A stretch of 64,000 nucleotides of DNA, taken from the NCBI GenBank assembly GCA_050305635.1, contig JBNLFS010000146.1, positions 1 to 64,000 of the forward strand, written 5' to 3'. The translations under genes and the position numbers were made by a program. The notes beneath the pieces are model-generated. The model made no database searches. It was given only the letters and a program-made list of their open reading frames with translations, and was not told the origin of the DNA. Shown here one piece after another: positions 33,731-41,582 of the stretch. The stretch is from Thiodiazotropha sp050305635 (GTDB lineage Bacteria > Pseudomonadota > Gammaproteobacteria > Chromatiales > Chromatiaceae). Numbering within the stretch: position 1 is the first letter of the stretch; the number at the start of each line of letters is the position of its first letter.

Positions 33731-35751
33731 GTGATGATCCACAGCAGCAGCAAGAGGGTGGCCAGGGTCCAACCCAGATATAGCCGTACGTTGCCTGACT
33801 GCAGCCGCACGACCCGACGGGCGGCGAGCTCCACCACCCTGGCCACCGGCAGGTAGACCAGAGGCCAGGTCCGGTCGCTGATCTTGTAGAGATAACGGGG
33901 CTGTCCGTCTTCCCTCGGTGTCAAGTCTTCGTCGATCTTGAACAGTAGTCCGAAGACCCTACGTACCGGTTGGGCAAAGGCGGTGGAGCTGTACTGCATG
34001 CGCGGCGAGGGCGGTGCAAAACCGCAGTCCCAGGGATCGCAGCGGCGTACCCGGCGAACCGCGCGCCGGGTCATTCCCCACTTCGCCACCACTGCGATGG
34101 CGACGATCAGCAGCACCGTCAGGGGGGCGCTGTAACTGGCGGTTTCGGCACTGATCGGGGTCAGCCAGAGCCAGCCGTGGGCGCCAGCCTCAGGCAGAGC
34201 GCCGCCGAAGAGCTGGCTGGCGATCGGTTCCATCAGCCCGATCAGGGTGGTCGGGATGAGTCCAAGTAGGAGGCAGAGCAGCGCCAGCAACCCCTGTCCC
34301 ACCCGCATGCCAACGGGTACTTGACGCGCTCGGCGCACATGCCGGCTGCGCGCCTGGCCAAGAAAGGCCACCCCGTAGAGTTTGACGAAGGTGGCGGCTA
34401 CCAGCGCTCCGGTGAGGGCAAGAATGGCCGAGGCGATGGGAATCAGGCTGCGCAGTACACCGCTGTCCAGGGACCAGGCCTGTAGCGCGGCCTGGAAAAT
34501 GAGCCACTCTGAGACGAAACCGTTGAAGGGCGGCAGGGCGGAGATGGAAATGGCCCCGACGAGAAAGAAGGCGCCGGTCCAGGGCATGCGCCGTAACAAA
34601 CCGCCCATCTGCTCCAGGTCCCGTTCATGGGTGCTGTGCAGAATGGCCCCGGCGCCGAAGAACAGCAAACTCTTGAACAGAGCGTGATTCAGGGCGTGAT
34701 AGAGCGCGGCGATGAAGGCCAGGGTGCCCAGCGCCGGGTGGTCGGTGGCGAGATAGATCATGGACAGTCCCAGGGCCATGAAAATGATGCCCAGGTTCTC
34801 CACCGAGGAGTAGGCCAGCAGTCGTTTCAGATCGTTCTGCATCAGTGCCAGCAGCACGCCCATCAGAGCCGACAGGCTGCCGATGCTGAGCAGTGTGACG
34901 CCCCATTGCCAGTAGAGATCGCCTATCAAATCGAAAACGAAGCGGATGAAGCCGTAGACGGCGACCTTGAGCATCACTCCCGACATCAGGGCGGAGATAT
35001 GGGAAGGCGCCACCGGATGGGCTTCGGGCAGCCAGGCGTGCAGAGGCAGCAGACCCGCCTTCATGCCGAAGCCGACGAAGGCGAGCGTGAAGGCCACGCT
35101 GGCCCATACCGGTGAGAGTTCAGCGCCACGCATGGCATCGAAGCCGAACCCCTGGCCGAAAGAGGCCAGTACTCCATAGCCGAGCAGGATGGCCAGACCG
35201 CCCACATGGGCCATCAGCAGATAGAGAAACGCGGCGCGTCGGTTGGCCGGGTTGTCGTGATGGAAGGCAACCAGGAAATAGGAGGAGAGCGACATCAGCT
35301 CCCAAGCCAGCATGAAGAGAAAGGCATCATTGGCGAGCACGACCAGCAGCATACCGGCGAGAAACAATCCGCCGAAACCACCCAGGGCCGCGAGCGATTC
35401 ACGACCGTGTTCGAAGCCGCGCACGTAGGCCGGCCCGTAGAGCCCCACGGCCAGACTGACGATGCCGATGATGCAGAGAAAGAAGCCGCTCAGGTGGTCC
35501 AGGCGTAACTGCCAGGGAAGCCAGGGCAGGCCCAGCGGCAACTCGGCGGTGGCGATGTCTGTCTGCAGGAGGCCGGCGAATCCGGCGGCCAGGGCGGCGA
35601 GGCCGGCGAGGCCGAACAGGGGTATGACCAGGAGACGCAGCAGTTTGGGTTGGCGAGGGGCCAGCAGGGAGAGTATGGCGGAGATCAAAGCCAGGGCAAC
35701 CGCCAGACCGGCTACCTGAAGCGGATCCAGGGAGGTTGTTAAATGGGGCAT
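33727..35751 (-). CDS. hyfB: Hyf-like membrane subunit HyfB (NuoL family)
   Basis: The first gene of the operon encodes a 674-residue NuoL/HyfB-type antiporter-like subunit with about 16 membrane segments. It shows AWELMSLSSYFLVA (conserved Glu), GFGMKAGLLPLHAWLPEAHP with its lysine, and a long C-terminal extension with cytoplasmic basic segment RRAVRRVRRCDPWDCG, then a final helix. Together with HyfC, E and F it forms an ion-translocating membrane arm. The promoter region lies in the 35752-36249 gap. Confidence 0.94.
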   Translation of the reverse strand: MPHLTTSLDPLQVAGLAVALALISAILSLLAPRQPKLLRLLVIPLFGLAGLAALAAGFAGLLQTDIATAELPLGLPWLPWQLRLDHLSGFFLCIIGIVSLAVGLYGPAYVRGFEHGRESLAALGGFGGLFLAGMLLVVLANDAFLFMLAWELMSLSSYFLVAFHHDNPANRRAAFLYLLMAHVGGLAILLGYGVLASFGQGFGFDAMRGAELSPVWASVAFTLAFVGFGMKAGLLPLHAWLPEAHPVAPSHISALMSGVMLKVAVYGFIRFVFDLIGDLYWQWGVTLLSIGSLSALMGVLLALMQNDLKRLLAYSSVENLGIIFMALGLSMIYLATDHPALGTLAFIAALYHALNHALFKSLLFFGAGAILHSTHERDLEQMGGLLRRMPWTGAFFLVGAISISALPPFNGFVSEWLIFQAALQAWSLDSGVLRSLIPIASAILALTGALVAATFVKLYGVAFLGQARSRHVRRARQVPVGMRVGQGLLALLCLLLGLIPTTLIGLMEPIASQLFGGALPEAGAHGWLWLTPISAETASYSAPLTVLLIVAIAVVAKWGMTRRAVRRVRRCDPWDCGFAPPSPRMQYSSTAFAQPVRRVFGLLFKIDEDLTPREDGQPRYLYKISDRTWPLVYLPVARVVELAARRVVRLQSGNVRLYLGWTLATLLLLLWIIT

Positions 35752-36249
35752 CGACTTACACCGGACGGGATGCGGAGAGAAAGCGGCGCAGGTGGGCGAG
35801 TCCGGGCTGACCTCTGAACAACAGGTCGCTCCTCAGACACCGCAAATGATTCTGCATACGCTCTCTAAACCCTTGAGTCTGGACGCTTACTGCGGAGTTG
35901 CTAGGCGAATCGTCACCCGGTAAGACGCAGATTCTTAAATGGCCCGAAACCGTTGCGATTTCGGAAGACAAGCAAGCAATGTTAAGGGAGATCCGGATAA
36001 AAAAAAAGTATGCCTGATTGCCATCCGGTACTCGCGCACGCGTTTGCTGGGGGGTGATTGCTCCAACCTTTGCTGCAAATCGCGTCGGTATTTCATTGTT
36101 ATTACCCTGGATCCCTGGGTTCGCGACGGGGCGTCGATCAAGACGCTGCTGGCTGGATTTTTAGATTCCTCCCTTTAAAGTGAAAATACTATTGAATAAT
36201 AGTTTTATTGATCTATATTATAGATAGTAAATATTTATAAGGAGGGTGT
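35752..36249. other. Divergent gap between hyfB and the TetR gene
   Basis: About 500 bp without a recognised gene. The right end (36180-36245) is very AT-rich and holds two palindromes described separately. The left part should contain the leftward promoter of the hyf-like operon, but I found no convincing box pair. Confidence 0.6.
36188..36225. promoter_or_regulatory. Two palindromes upstream of the TetR gene
   Basis: ACTATT-GAAT-AATAGT (36188-36203) and ATCTATA-T-TATAGAT (36211-36225) are perfect inverted repeats in the 60 bp before the TetR-family gene. TetR proteins commonly bind such palindromes near their own promoters, so they are candidate operators. Confidence 0.5.
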
Positions 36250-36999
36250 ATGAAGGTCAGTGAAGAGGAAAAGGCTAAAACCCGGTTGCGACTGCTCGAA
36301 GCGGCGGTGGATGTTATTTCACAGAAGGGGTTTCGCTCGGCATCCATGCGCGAGATCGCCCAGCGAGCCGGCGTGGGGGATGCCACGATCTACAACTATT
36401 TTCCATCCAAAGAGAAGCTGATCTACGGTTATTGCGAGGAGGTGCAGCGAAAAGTCATGGCCGAACTGCGCGCCATCGACCAATTTCACGAATACACCCT
36501 GGGTGAACAGTTGCAGCAACTGGTCGAGGTGGAACTGCAGGTCTGGCTGCCGGCGCGGGAGTTCCTGCTGGAGGTTTTTCAGCACACGTTCTACTCGCCT
36601 GCGACGGCCTACGAGCAGCTGGAGGCGGCGCGGGGTTTGAATATGCGCATGGTGGTGGATCTGCTGGATGCGGCCATCGAGGCGGAGGAGATACCGGAGC
36701 AGCCCTATCGTGAGTTATTGCCCCGGCTGTTCTGGGATTATCAGACGGGAATTCTCGCCTACTGGCTTAAGGACGATTCCGACGGGTTTGCCCAAACCAC
36801 CGAACTGGTGGATCGGAGCATGGAGATTCTGGTCGGCGTGCTGAGTCTGGGACTGGTGGGCAAGGCGCTCAATCTGATCTCATTTGTCTTTCGCACCCAT
36901 GTGATGAGCCATCTGGAGCGTTTCGGCGATCTCAAGGGAACACTGCGTAAGAGCAAACGACGTTTCATGGAGGGAGTGGGTGATGAGTCAGGTTCCTGA
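36250..36999 (+). CDS. TetR-family transcriptional regulator
   Basis: This 249-residue protein has the TetR DNA-binding domain (about 8-55: RLRLLEAAVDVISQKGFRSASMREIAQRAGVGDATIYNYFPSKEKLIYGYC, of which the recognition helix and YNYFPSKE are diagnostic). The C-terminal helical effector domain is longer than average. SD AGGAGG precedes the ATG by 7 nt. Its 3' end overlaps the ABC1-kinase gene by 17 bp, so it is the first gene of that operon and is likely autoregulating through the upstream palindromes. Ligand unknown. Confidence 0.93.
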   Translation: MKVSEEEKAKTRLRLLEAAVDVISQKGFRSASMREIAQRAGVGDATIYNYFPSKEKLIYGYCEEVQRKVMAELRAIDQFHEYTLGEQLQQLVEVELQVWLPAREFLLEVFQHTFYSPATAYEQLEAARGLNMRMVVDLLDAAIEAEEIPEQPYRELLPRLFWDYQTGILAYWLKDDSDGFAQTTELVDRSMEILVGVLSLGLVGKALNLISFVFRTHVMSHLERFGDLKGTLRKSKRRFMEGVGDESGS

Positions 37000-38281
37000 A
37001 GGTTCACTGAAGCGAGCCCGTATCGCGGGGGCCACCGCGGTTCGTCTGGGTCTTGAGCAGTTGGGTCAGCGCGCCAAGCGTCCCTTTCTGTCCGACGAGC
37101 AGCGGGAGGCCTCGGATCTGGCCTTGGAAGAGCGGCAGGCGCGACAGCTCTTCGACACGCTCTCCCAACTGCGGGGCACGGCGCTCAAGGTGGCGCAGAT
37201 GCTCTGCATGGAGATGGAGTTGCTGCCGGAGACCTATCGCGTCGAGCTGGAGCGGGCCTGTCATCGGGTGCCCCCTCTGAATCGGGTGCTGGTGCGCAAG
37301 GTTCTGCTGGAGGAGTTCGGACGCACGCCTGAAGCTTTGTTCGCCGAATTCGACGATCAGGCCTTCGCCGCCGCCAGTCTGGGGCAGGTTCATGCGGCGA
37401 CCACCCATGATGGACGCCGGGTGGCGGTCAAGATCCAGTACCCGGGTATCCATGTGGCGATCGACAGCGATATCGCGCTGATGCGCCAGTTCGCCCGGGT
37501 GATGCCCAACTCGGAGTTGACGTTGCAATCCCTGGACGAGATTCACGCCCGCCTGCGCGAGGAGGTGGATTACGCTCGGGAAGCGGACAATACCCGTTGG
37601 TTTCGGGAACGGCTTGGCGATACTCAGCCGCGGATACCGGAGGTGGTTCCCGAATACAGCGGTACCCGGGTGCTCACGACCTCGTTGGTTGACGGCTTGC
37701 ACCTGGACGAGTGGCTGGCGACCGGCCCCGATCAGGCGGCGCGTGACCGGGCGGGGCAGGCGCTCTACGATCACTTTATCCACAGTGCCCGTGACCTGGG
37801 CTGCATCCATGCCGATCCCAATCCGGGCAATACCCTGTTCGCGGCGGACGGAGCCATTACCCTGATTGACTTCGGTTGCGTGAAACGGATTTCCAGTGGC
37901 TTTATCGAATGTCTGCCGAAGTTGCTCTGGGCCTATCTGAGGGATGATCCTAAAGCGCTGTTTCAGGCATACGAACAGCTCGGTATCGTGATCGACCGTA
38001 AAGCGGAGTCGCTCTACGAGGAGATTCTGCGACCTTTCGGCCGTTGGCTGGTGGAGCCGCTGCGAGACGAGTATTACGACTTCGCCAAGCATCCCGACTA
38101 CACGGCGCGGGGTCTGGTCGTCATCTACGGCCTACAGCGTCTCAAGGGACTGCACGGTCTGGCCGACGACTTCATCTTTTTCGATCGCACTATCTACGGC
38201 CTGTGCAAATTGTTCGAGCGCATGGGGGCCCGGGTGCGTTTTCGTCACCACTGGTTGGAGGAAAGGGAATGCAAATCGTGA
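36983..38281 (+). CDS. ABC1/AarF/UbiB-type atypical protein kinase
   Basis: This 432-residue protein of the UbiB/COQ8 (ABC1) family has ATPase or kinase-like activity linked to lipid or quinone metabolism. Visible motifs are the Ala-rich loop AAASLGQVHAA, the catalytic Lys in VAVKIQYPG, HADPNPGNTL and the metal-binding DFGCVK. The N-terminal family motif KxGQ appears as KVAQ (LKVAQMLCME). No C-terminal membrane anchor like that of UbiB is evident. It follows TetR (overlap) and is overlapped by the SRPBCC gene, so the three are an operon. Substrate unknown. Confidence 0.9.
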   Translation: MSQVPEGSLKRARIAGATAVRLGLEQLGQRAKRPFLSDEQREASDLALEERQARQLFDTLSQLRGTALKVAQMLCMEMELLPETYRVELERACHRVPPLNRVLVRKVLLEEFGRTPEALFAEFDDQAFAAASLGQVHAATTHDGRRVAVKIQYPGIHVAIDSDIALMRQFARVMPNSELTLQSLDEIHARLREEVDYAREADNTRWFRERLGDTQPRIPEVVPEYSGTRVLTTSLVDGLHLDEWLATGPDQAARDRAGQALYDHFIHSARDLGCIHADPNPGNTLFAADGAITLIDFGCVKRISSGFIECLPKLLWAYLRDDPKALFQAYEQLGIVIDRKAESLYEEILRPFGRWLVEPLRDEYYDFAKHPDYTARGLVVIYGLQRLKGLHGLADDFIFFDRTIYGLCKLFERMGARVRFRHHWLEERECKS

Positions 38282-38766
38282 ATATTCATCATTGTCGCTT
38301 GGAAGCCGGTCTGTCACAGGCGGGGGTACTGATCGATGCCTTGGCTTCTGCTGAGGATCGTTTCTGGCCCGGCGAGTGGTGGCCGCTTATGCGCTTCGAT
38401 CGTCCGCTTGAGGTGGGCGCGACGGGAGGGCACGGACCGATCGGTTATACGGTGGAGGCCTATCAGCCGGGTTTACTGGCCAGGTTTCGCTTTACCCGTC
38501 CGTCGGGTTTTATCGGACACCATTGGCTGGAGGTGCAGCCTGACGGACAGCAGGGGTCAATTCTGCTTCACACCATCCATATGCAGGCTTCTCTGAAGAA
38601 TTGGCTTTACTGGTGGTTTGTGATTCGCCCCCTGCACGACGCTCTGTTGGAGGATGCATTATGCAATGCGAGGCGTGCGATGGGCATGCCGGAAAATCGG
38701 CGTCCCTGGTCGCTTTGGGTCCGGTTTCTGCGGCGGGTGCGATACGGCTCCGGGAAACTAAAGTAG
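38269..38766 (+). CDS. SRPBCC-like hypothetical protein
   Basis: The 165-residue protein starts MQIVNIHHCRLEAGLSQ at 38269, overlapping the kinase gene by 13 bp. It looks like a START/SRPBCC (Bet v 1-like) domain: a buried-ligand beta-grip fold with WPLMRFDRPLEVGATGGHGPIGYTVEAY and a C-terminal long helix (IRPLHDALLEDALCNARRAMG). Such proteins bind hydrophobic ligands. In this operon it may handle a lipid or quinone related to the ABC1 kinase. Fold assignment is by pattern only. Confidence 0.7.
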   Translation: MQIVNIHHCRLEAGLSQAGVLIDALASAEDRFWPGEWWPLMRFDRPLEVGATGGHGPIGYTVEAYQPGLLARFRFTRPSGFIGHHWLEVQPDGQQGSILLHTIHMQASLKNWLYWWFVIRPLHDALLEDALCNARRAMGMPENRRPWSLWVRFLRRVRYGSGKLK

Positions 38767-38778
38767 CGGCTATCATGC

Positions 38779-39075
38779 TCAATTTTCTGAAAGCCACTCT
38801 TTGGTATCTTGCCGACCAATAATACTCATGATCAGTACAATATTGTCCTCAACACAGTAATAAATAGCATCTACACCACAAGGGCTTCTTCGATAACCTT
38901 CGCGTATATTGTCTACAGCTTGATAGAGGAGAGGGTGTGCGGCGAGTTCTTCAAAGCGTTCAATGAGTGTGTTGTAGTATTTGTCGGCTTGCTCTAAACC
39001 ATATTCCTTAAAGCCGTGTAACCAGATTCGTTCTAAGTCTGCTTCAGCTTCATTTGAGAGTTTATAAGTCCCCAT
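38779..39075 (-). CDS. parE: RelE/ParE-family toxin
   Basis: The 98-residue protein MGTYKLSNEAEADLERIWLHGFKEYG has the ParE/RelE toxin fold signature: L-S-x-x-A-x-x-D-L-x-x-I near the N-terminus and GVDAIYYCVEDNIVLIMSIIGRQD, the C-terminal strand. ParE toxins poison DNA gyrase. It is downstream of and overlaps the antitoxin gene by 14 bp, the usual ParDE order. It starts the accessory island, immediately after the SRPBCC gene in convergent orientation. Confidence 0.92.
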   Translation of the reverse strand: MGTYKLSNEAEADLERIWLHGFKEYGLEQADKYYNTLIERFEELAAHPLLYQAVDNIREGYRRSPCGVDAIYYCVEDNIVLIMSIIGRQDTKEWLSEN

Positions 39076-39319
39076 TGGTTCTTGCTCTTTCCTTGATTTC
39101 AGCGAGAATCTGATCTCTATTTTTATCAGTAAAGCCGCTTTGCTCGGCTTTGATTAGCTTCGCGCGAATATACGCAATTTCCTTGTTTTCATCTTGATCA
39201 CGTCGGATCAGCTCTCGCAGGTATTCGCTGTCGCTTGCATATTCACCAGATCCTACGCGGTCTTTAACGTATTGATCCAGTGTTTCAGTGATCGAATAGG
39301 TACGTTTCACCATTGGCAT
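39062..39319 (-). CDS. parD: ParD-like antitoxin
   Basis: The 85-residue ribbon-helix-helix protein (VKRTYSITETLDQYVKDRVGSGEYASDSEYLRELIRRDQ) is the ParD/CopG-type antitoxin. The N-terminal RHH binds the operator and the C-terminal helices wrap the toxin. A perfect 19-bp palindrome 25-43 bp upstream of the start is the expected autoregulatory site and overlaps the candidate -10 box. Confidence 0.93.
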   Translation of the reverse strand: MPMVKRTYSITETLDQYVKDRVGSGEYASDSEYLRELIRRDQDENKEIAYIRAKLIKAEQSGFTDKNRDQILAEIKERARTNGDL

Positions 39320-39343
39320 TTTTCAGGTCCTTCCAATTCGTGG

Positions 39344-39383
39344 GGTATGAATTATTCATACCACGAGATTCTGCCTCTGGCAA
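39344..39383 (-). promoter_or_regulatory. parDE promoter and operator palindrome
   Basis: GGTATGAAT-T-ATTCATACC (39344-39362) is perfect. Leftward -35 TTGCCA (39378-39383) and -10 TATGAA (39355-39360), spaced by 17 bp, place the palindrome over the -10, consistent with ParD repression. Confidence 0.6.
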
Positions 39384-39571
39384 TACATTAATGTATACGG
39401 AGGCTCGGGAACCGGGCATGAATCGCTCGCTCTACATCGACTCTGATTATGCCGACTTCAACGCCAAGAACGGGCAGGCAACTGGTTTCTGCGATGGGTG
39501 CGATACGGTTCCGGGAACCTGCAAAATTGTAGCTATCGGTGTCTGAGAATCGAAATGATCCGTGCCAGGGT

Positions 39572-40111
39572 TTACAAAGGGTAGAACCTGCGTTGGGTTT
39601 TTTCCAGCGCTGTTTCGAACTGTGCCTTTCGTGCCGGGTCCTCCTCCTGCTCCCAGGCCTCTCGGAGGGTGGCAATGGCGGGTTTGCCCCATCTGCGAAA
39701 GGCAATAACGGTATCGAAACGCGTACTCGATTCTGGATTGAAGAGTAAGGAAATCGCCAGACTGAGGTCCTGTGGCAAATCGGCCGATGTGAGTGCGCTC
39801 GCTGCAGAGCCGAATACGTCAGGATGTATAGCGGTGGGGGCGAGAATAAGATCGGTGGTCAGCTTGCCTCGGTACTCTAAGATGTCCGCGATCCATGAGC
39901 AAACCCTCGGGTCCGACTCGATTTGTATCTGGGCTATCAAGGCATCGTCGAATCTTGCGAAAACAGGATCATCTTGAACATCCCTTACCTCGTCGGGAAA
40001 TTGCCGATTGCCTGGACGAATTGCCTGGAAGCGAATTGCCTGGAACGAATTGCCGACGAATTGCCTGGACACCCATCCCAACAGTTGCATTAAAAAAGGG
40101 GATTCTGTCAA
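39572..40111 (-). CDS. Hypothetical protein with a repeat-derived N-terminus
   Basis: The 179-residue frame ends with a helical, HEAT-like segment (about 45-179: VFARFDDALIAQIQIESDP...AIATLREAWEQEEDPARKAQFETALEKTQRRFYPL) of unrecognised function. The first roughly 38 codons translate the short tandem repeats at 39998-40074 (RQFVGNSFQAIRFQAIR), so the original N-terminus appears to have been replaced by the RAYT-associated repeat. It may be a 5'-disrupted gene. The true start is unclear. Confidence 0.5.
   Translation of the reverse strand: MTESPFLMQLLGWVSRQFVGNSFQAIRFQAIRPGNRQFPDEVRDVQDDPVFARFDDALIAQIQIESDPRVCSWIADILEYRGKLTTDLILAPTAIHPDVFGSAASALTSADLPQDLSLAISLLFNPESSTRFDTVIAFRRWGKPAIATLREAWEQEEDPARKAQFETALEKTQRRFYPL
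39998..40074. repeat. Short tandem repeats upstream of a RAYT-type transposase
   Basis: At least five units of about 11-15 bp with consensus ATTGCCTGGA(A)CGA lie in tandem (starts near 40008, 40021, 40036, 40050, 40061). They lie 85-150 bp before the transposase gene and within the N-terminal codons of the opposite-strand hypothetical gene. Confidence 0.8.
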
Positions 40112-40159
40112 CCTTCAACACATCAGATAGAAACGTTCCCGATATCAAGGAGTGATGTC

Positions 40160-41158
40160 ATGCCCAAGCCTCGGAAGGCGCTGATTTCCCTGGACGATAC
40201 CACTTATTACCACTGCATGAGCCGATGCGTGCGACGTGCCTTTCTCTGCGGCGATGATCCCCTGACGGGACAAAGTTACGAACACCGTCGCCAGTGGATT
40301 CTTGATAAACTCATTGAATTGACAGGATGTTTTGCCATCGACTGCTGCGGCTATGCCCTGATGTCGAATCACTATCATCTGGTGCTGTTCGTGGATCGTG
40401 ATGCCGCGAAGGCCTGGACCCAGGATGAGGTGATCGAGCGCTGGCAAAAGTTGTTCAAGGGGTCGGTTCTGGTGGGCCGTTATCAGTCCGGTCAGAACCT
40501 GTCCCGTGCCGAACGGGAGGCGTTGAATCAACAGGTGTCCCTGTGGCGGGAGCGACTCATGGATATCAGTTGGTTTATGCGTTGCCTCAATGAATCTGTA
40601 GCCCGTAGGGCCAATCAGGAGGATCAGTGCTCTGGTCGCTTCTGGGAGGGCCGCTTCAAATCCCAGGCGCTGCTGGATGAGAAGGCCTTGGCGGCCTGTC
40701 TGGTCTACGTAGATCTCAATCCGGTACGCGCCAAGATTGCGGAGACTCCCGAATCCTCGGACTATACCTCCATCGCGGATCGCATTGCTTCGGCAAGGGG
40801 CAGTGAGCAGAGCCAGGAATCCGATAAAACTCAACCCGCTCATCTGCTACCCTTTGTTGGAAACCCTCGTCATGACATGCCCAAGGGCCTGTCGTTTAAC
40901 CTCACAGATTATCTCGAACTGGTCGACTGGACGGGACGTATTATCCGAGAAGATAAACCGGGTTACATTCCTCTGGATCTTCCACCCATTCTGGATCGCC
41001 TGCAGATCGATCCACTGCACTGGTGCTACCTGGCAAAGCACTTTGAGAGCCCATTCAAGGGTCTGGTCGGTGCGGCCTACACCCTTAAACAGGCCTGTCA
41101 GACACTGGGCTATCAACGAAGTCCCGGAATGTCGGCTTGTCGACAGTTTCTGACGTAA
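40160..41158 (+). CDS. RAYT-like Y1 transposase (IS200-like domain)
   Basis: This 332-residue protein belongs to the Y1/HUH transposase superfamily of REP-associated tyrosine transposases. The HUH metal-binding motif is H71-Y-H73 in SNHYHLVLF, and the likely catalytic tyrosine is Y183 in LVYVDLNPVRAKI. The start MPKPRKALISLDDTTYYHCMSR is family-typical. AAGGAG lies 11 bp upstream. RAYTs are single-copy, domesticated transposases thought to spread REP-like palindromes. It could account for palindromic repeats elsewhere in this window, though no direct link is shown. Confidence 0.93.
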   Translation: MPKPRKALISLDDTTYYHCMSRCVRRAFLCGDDPLTGQSYEHRRQWILDKLIELTGCFAIDCCGYALMSNHYHLVLFVDRDAAKAWTQDEVIERWQKLFKGSVLVGRYQSGQNLSRAEREALNQQVSLWRERLMDISWFMRCLNESVARRANQEDQCSGRFWEGRFKSQALLDEKALAACLVYVDLNPVRAKIAETPESSDYTSIADRIASARGSEQSQESDKTQPAHLLPFVGNPRHDMPKGLSFNLTDYLELVDWTGRIIREDKPGYIPLDLPPILDRLQIDPLHWCYLAKHFESPFKGLVGAAYTLKQACQTLGYQRSPGMSACRQFLT

Positions 41159-41582
41159 ACAACTCTCTAAATCACAGATCATTCATGTCAAATCTGCGCT
41201 TGCAGAGAACGTCTTTCGCCGCTTTTCTTGAATAAACCGTAGCAAACAACGAATTATCTCACTGATTGAGAGAAATCGCCTTGTCGGGTCTCGATTCTAT
41301 GGGTGATTCATAGGTTGCGCTGCTAATCATCATGAATTATGTGAAGAAGCAATTCTTCTTTATTATGGCTGTCCTGTTTGATCTGTTTGAATGCTGTTTG
41401 AATGGCAAAAGCATCGCTTCGAATTCGTTCAGGTTAAATGGATGATTGATTTTAGGATTCATTGCCGTAAGCGGCTTTTCAGAGAATTTGATTGTTTGGA
41501 TGTCATTGACGTTATTTCGAAGTGGTGATAAAAACATCCACGCTATTCAATGGATTTTTAACATATATCTCAAGGAAGAATT
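41159..41582. other. AT-rich gap without recognised gene
   Basis: About 420 bp, visibly AT-richer than the surrounding genome, precede the calpain-like gene. No RNA gene or clear promoter pair was recognised; a small open frame here has no supporting homology. Confidence 0.5.

Noticed and set aside
28512..35751. Functional group-4 [NiFe] hydrogenase or formate hydrogenlyase
   Set aside because: Large subunit lacks both CxxC nickel-binding motifs, and no maturation genes (hyp) or formate dehydrogenase gene lie nearby.
41337..41537. Small leftward open frame of 66 codons in the AT-rich gap
   Set aside because: No ribosome site, domain or neighbour support; likely random in AT-rich sequence.
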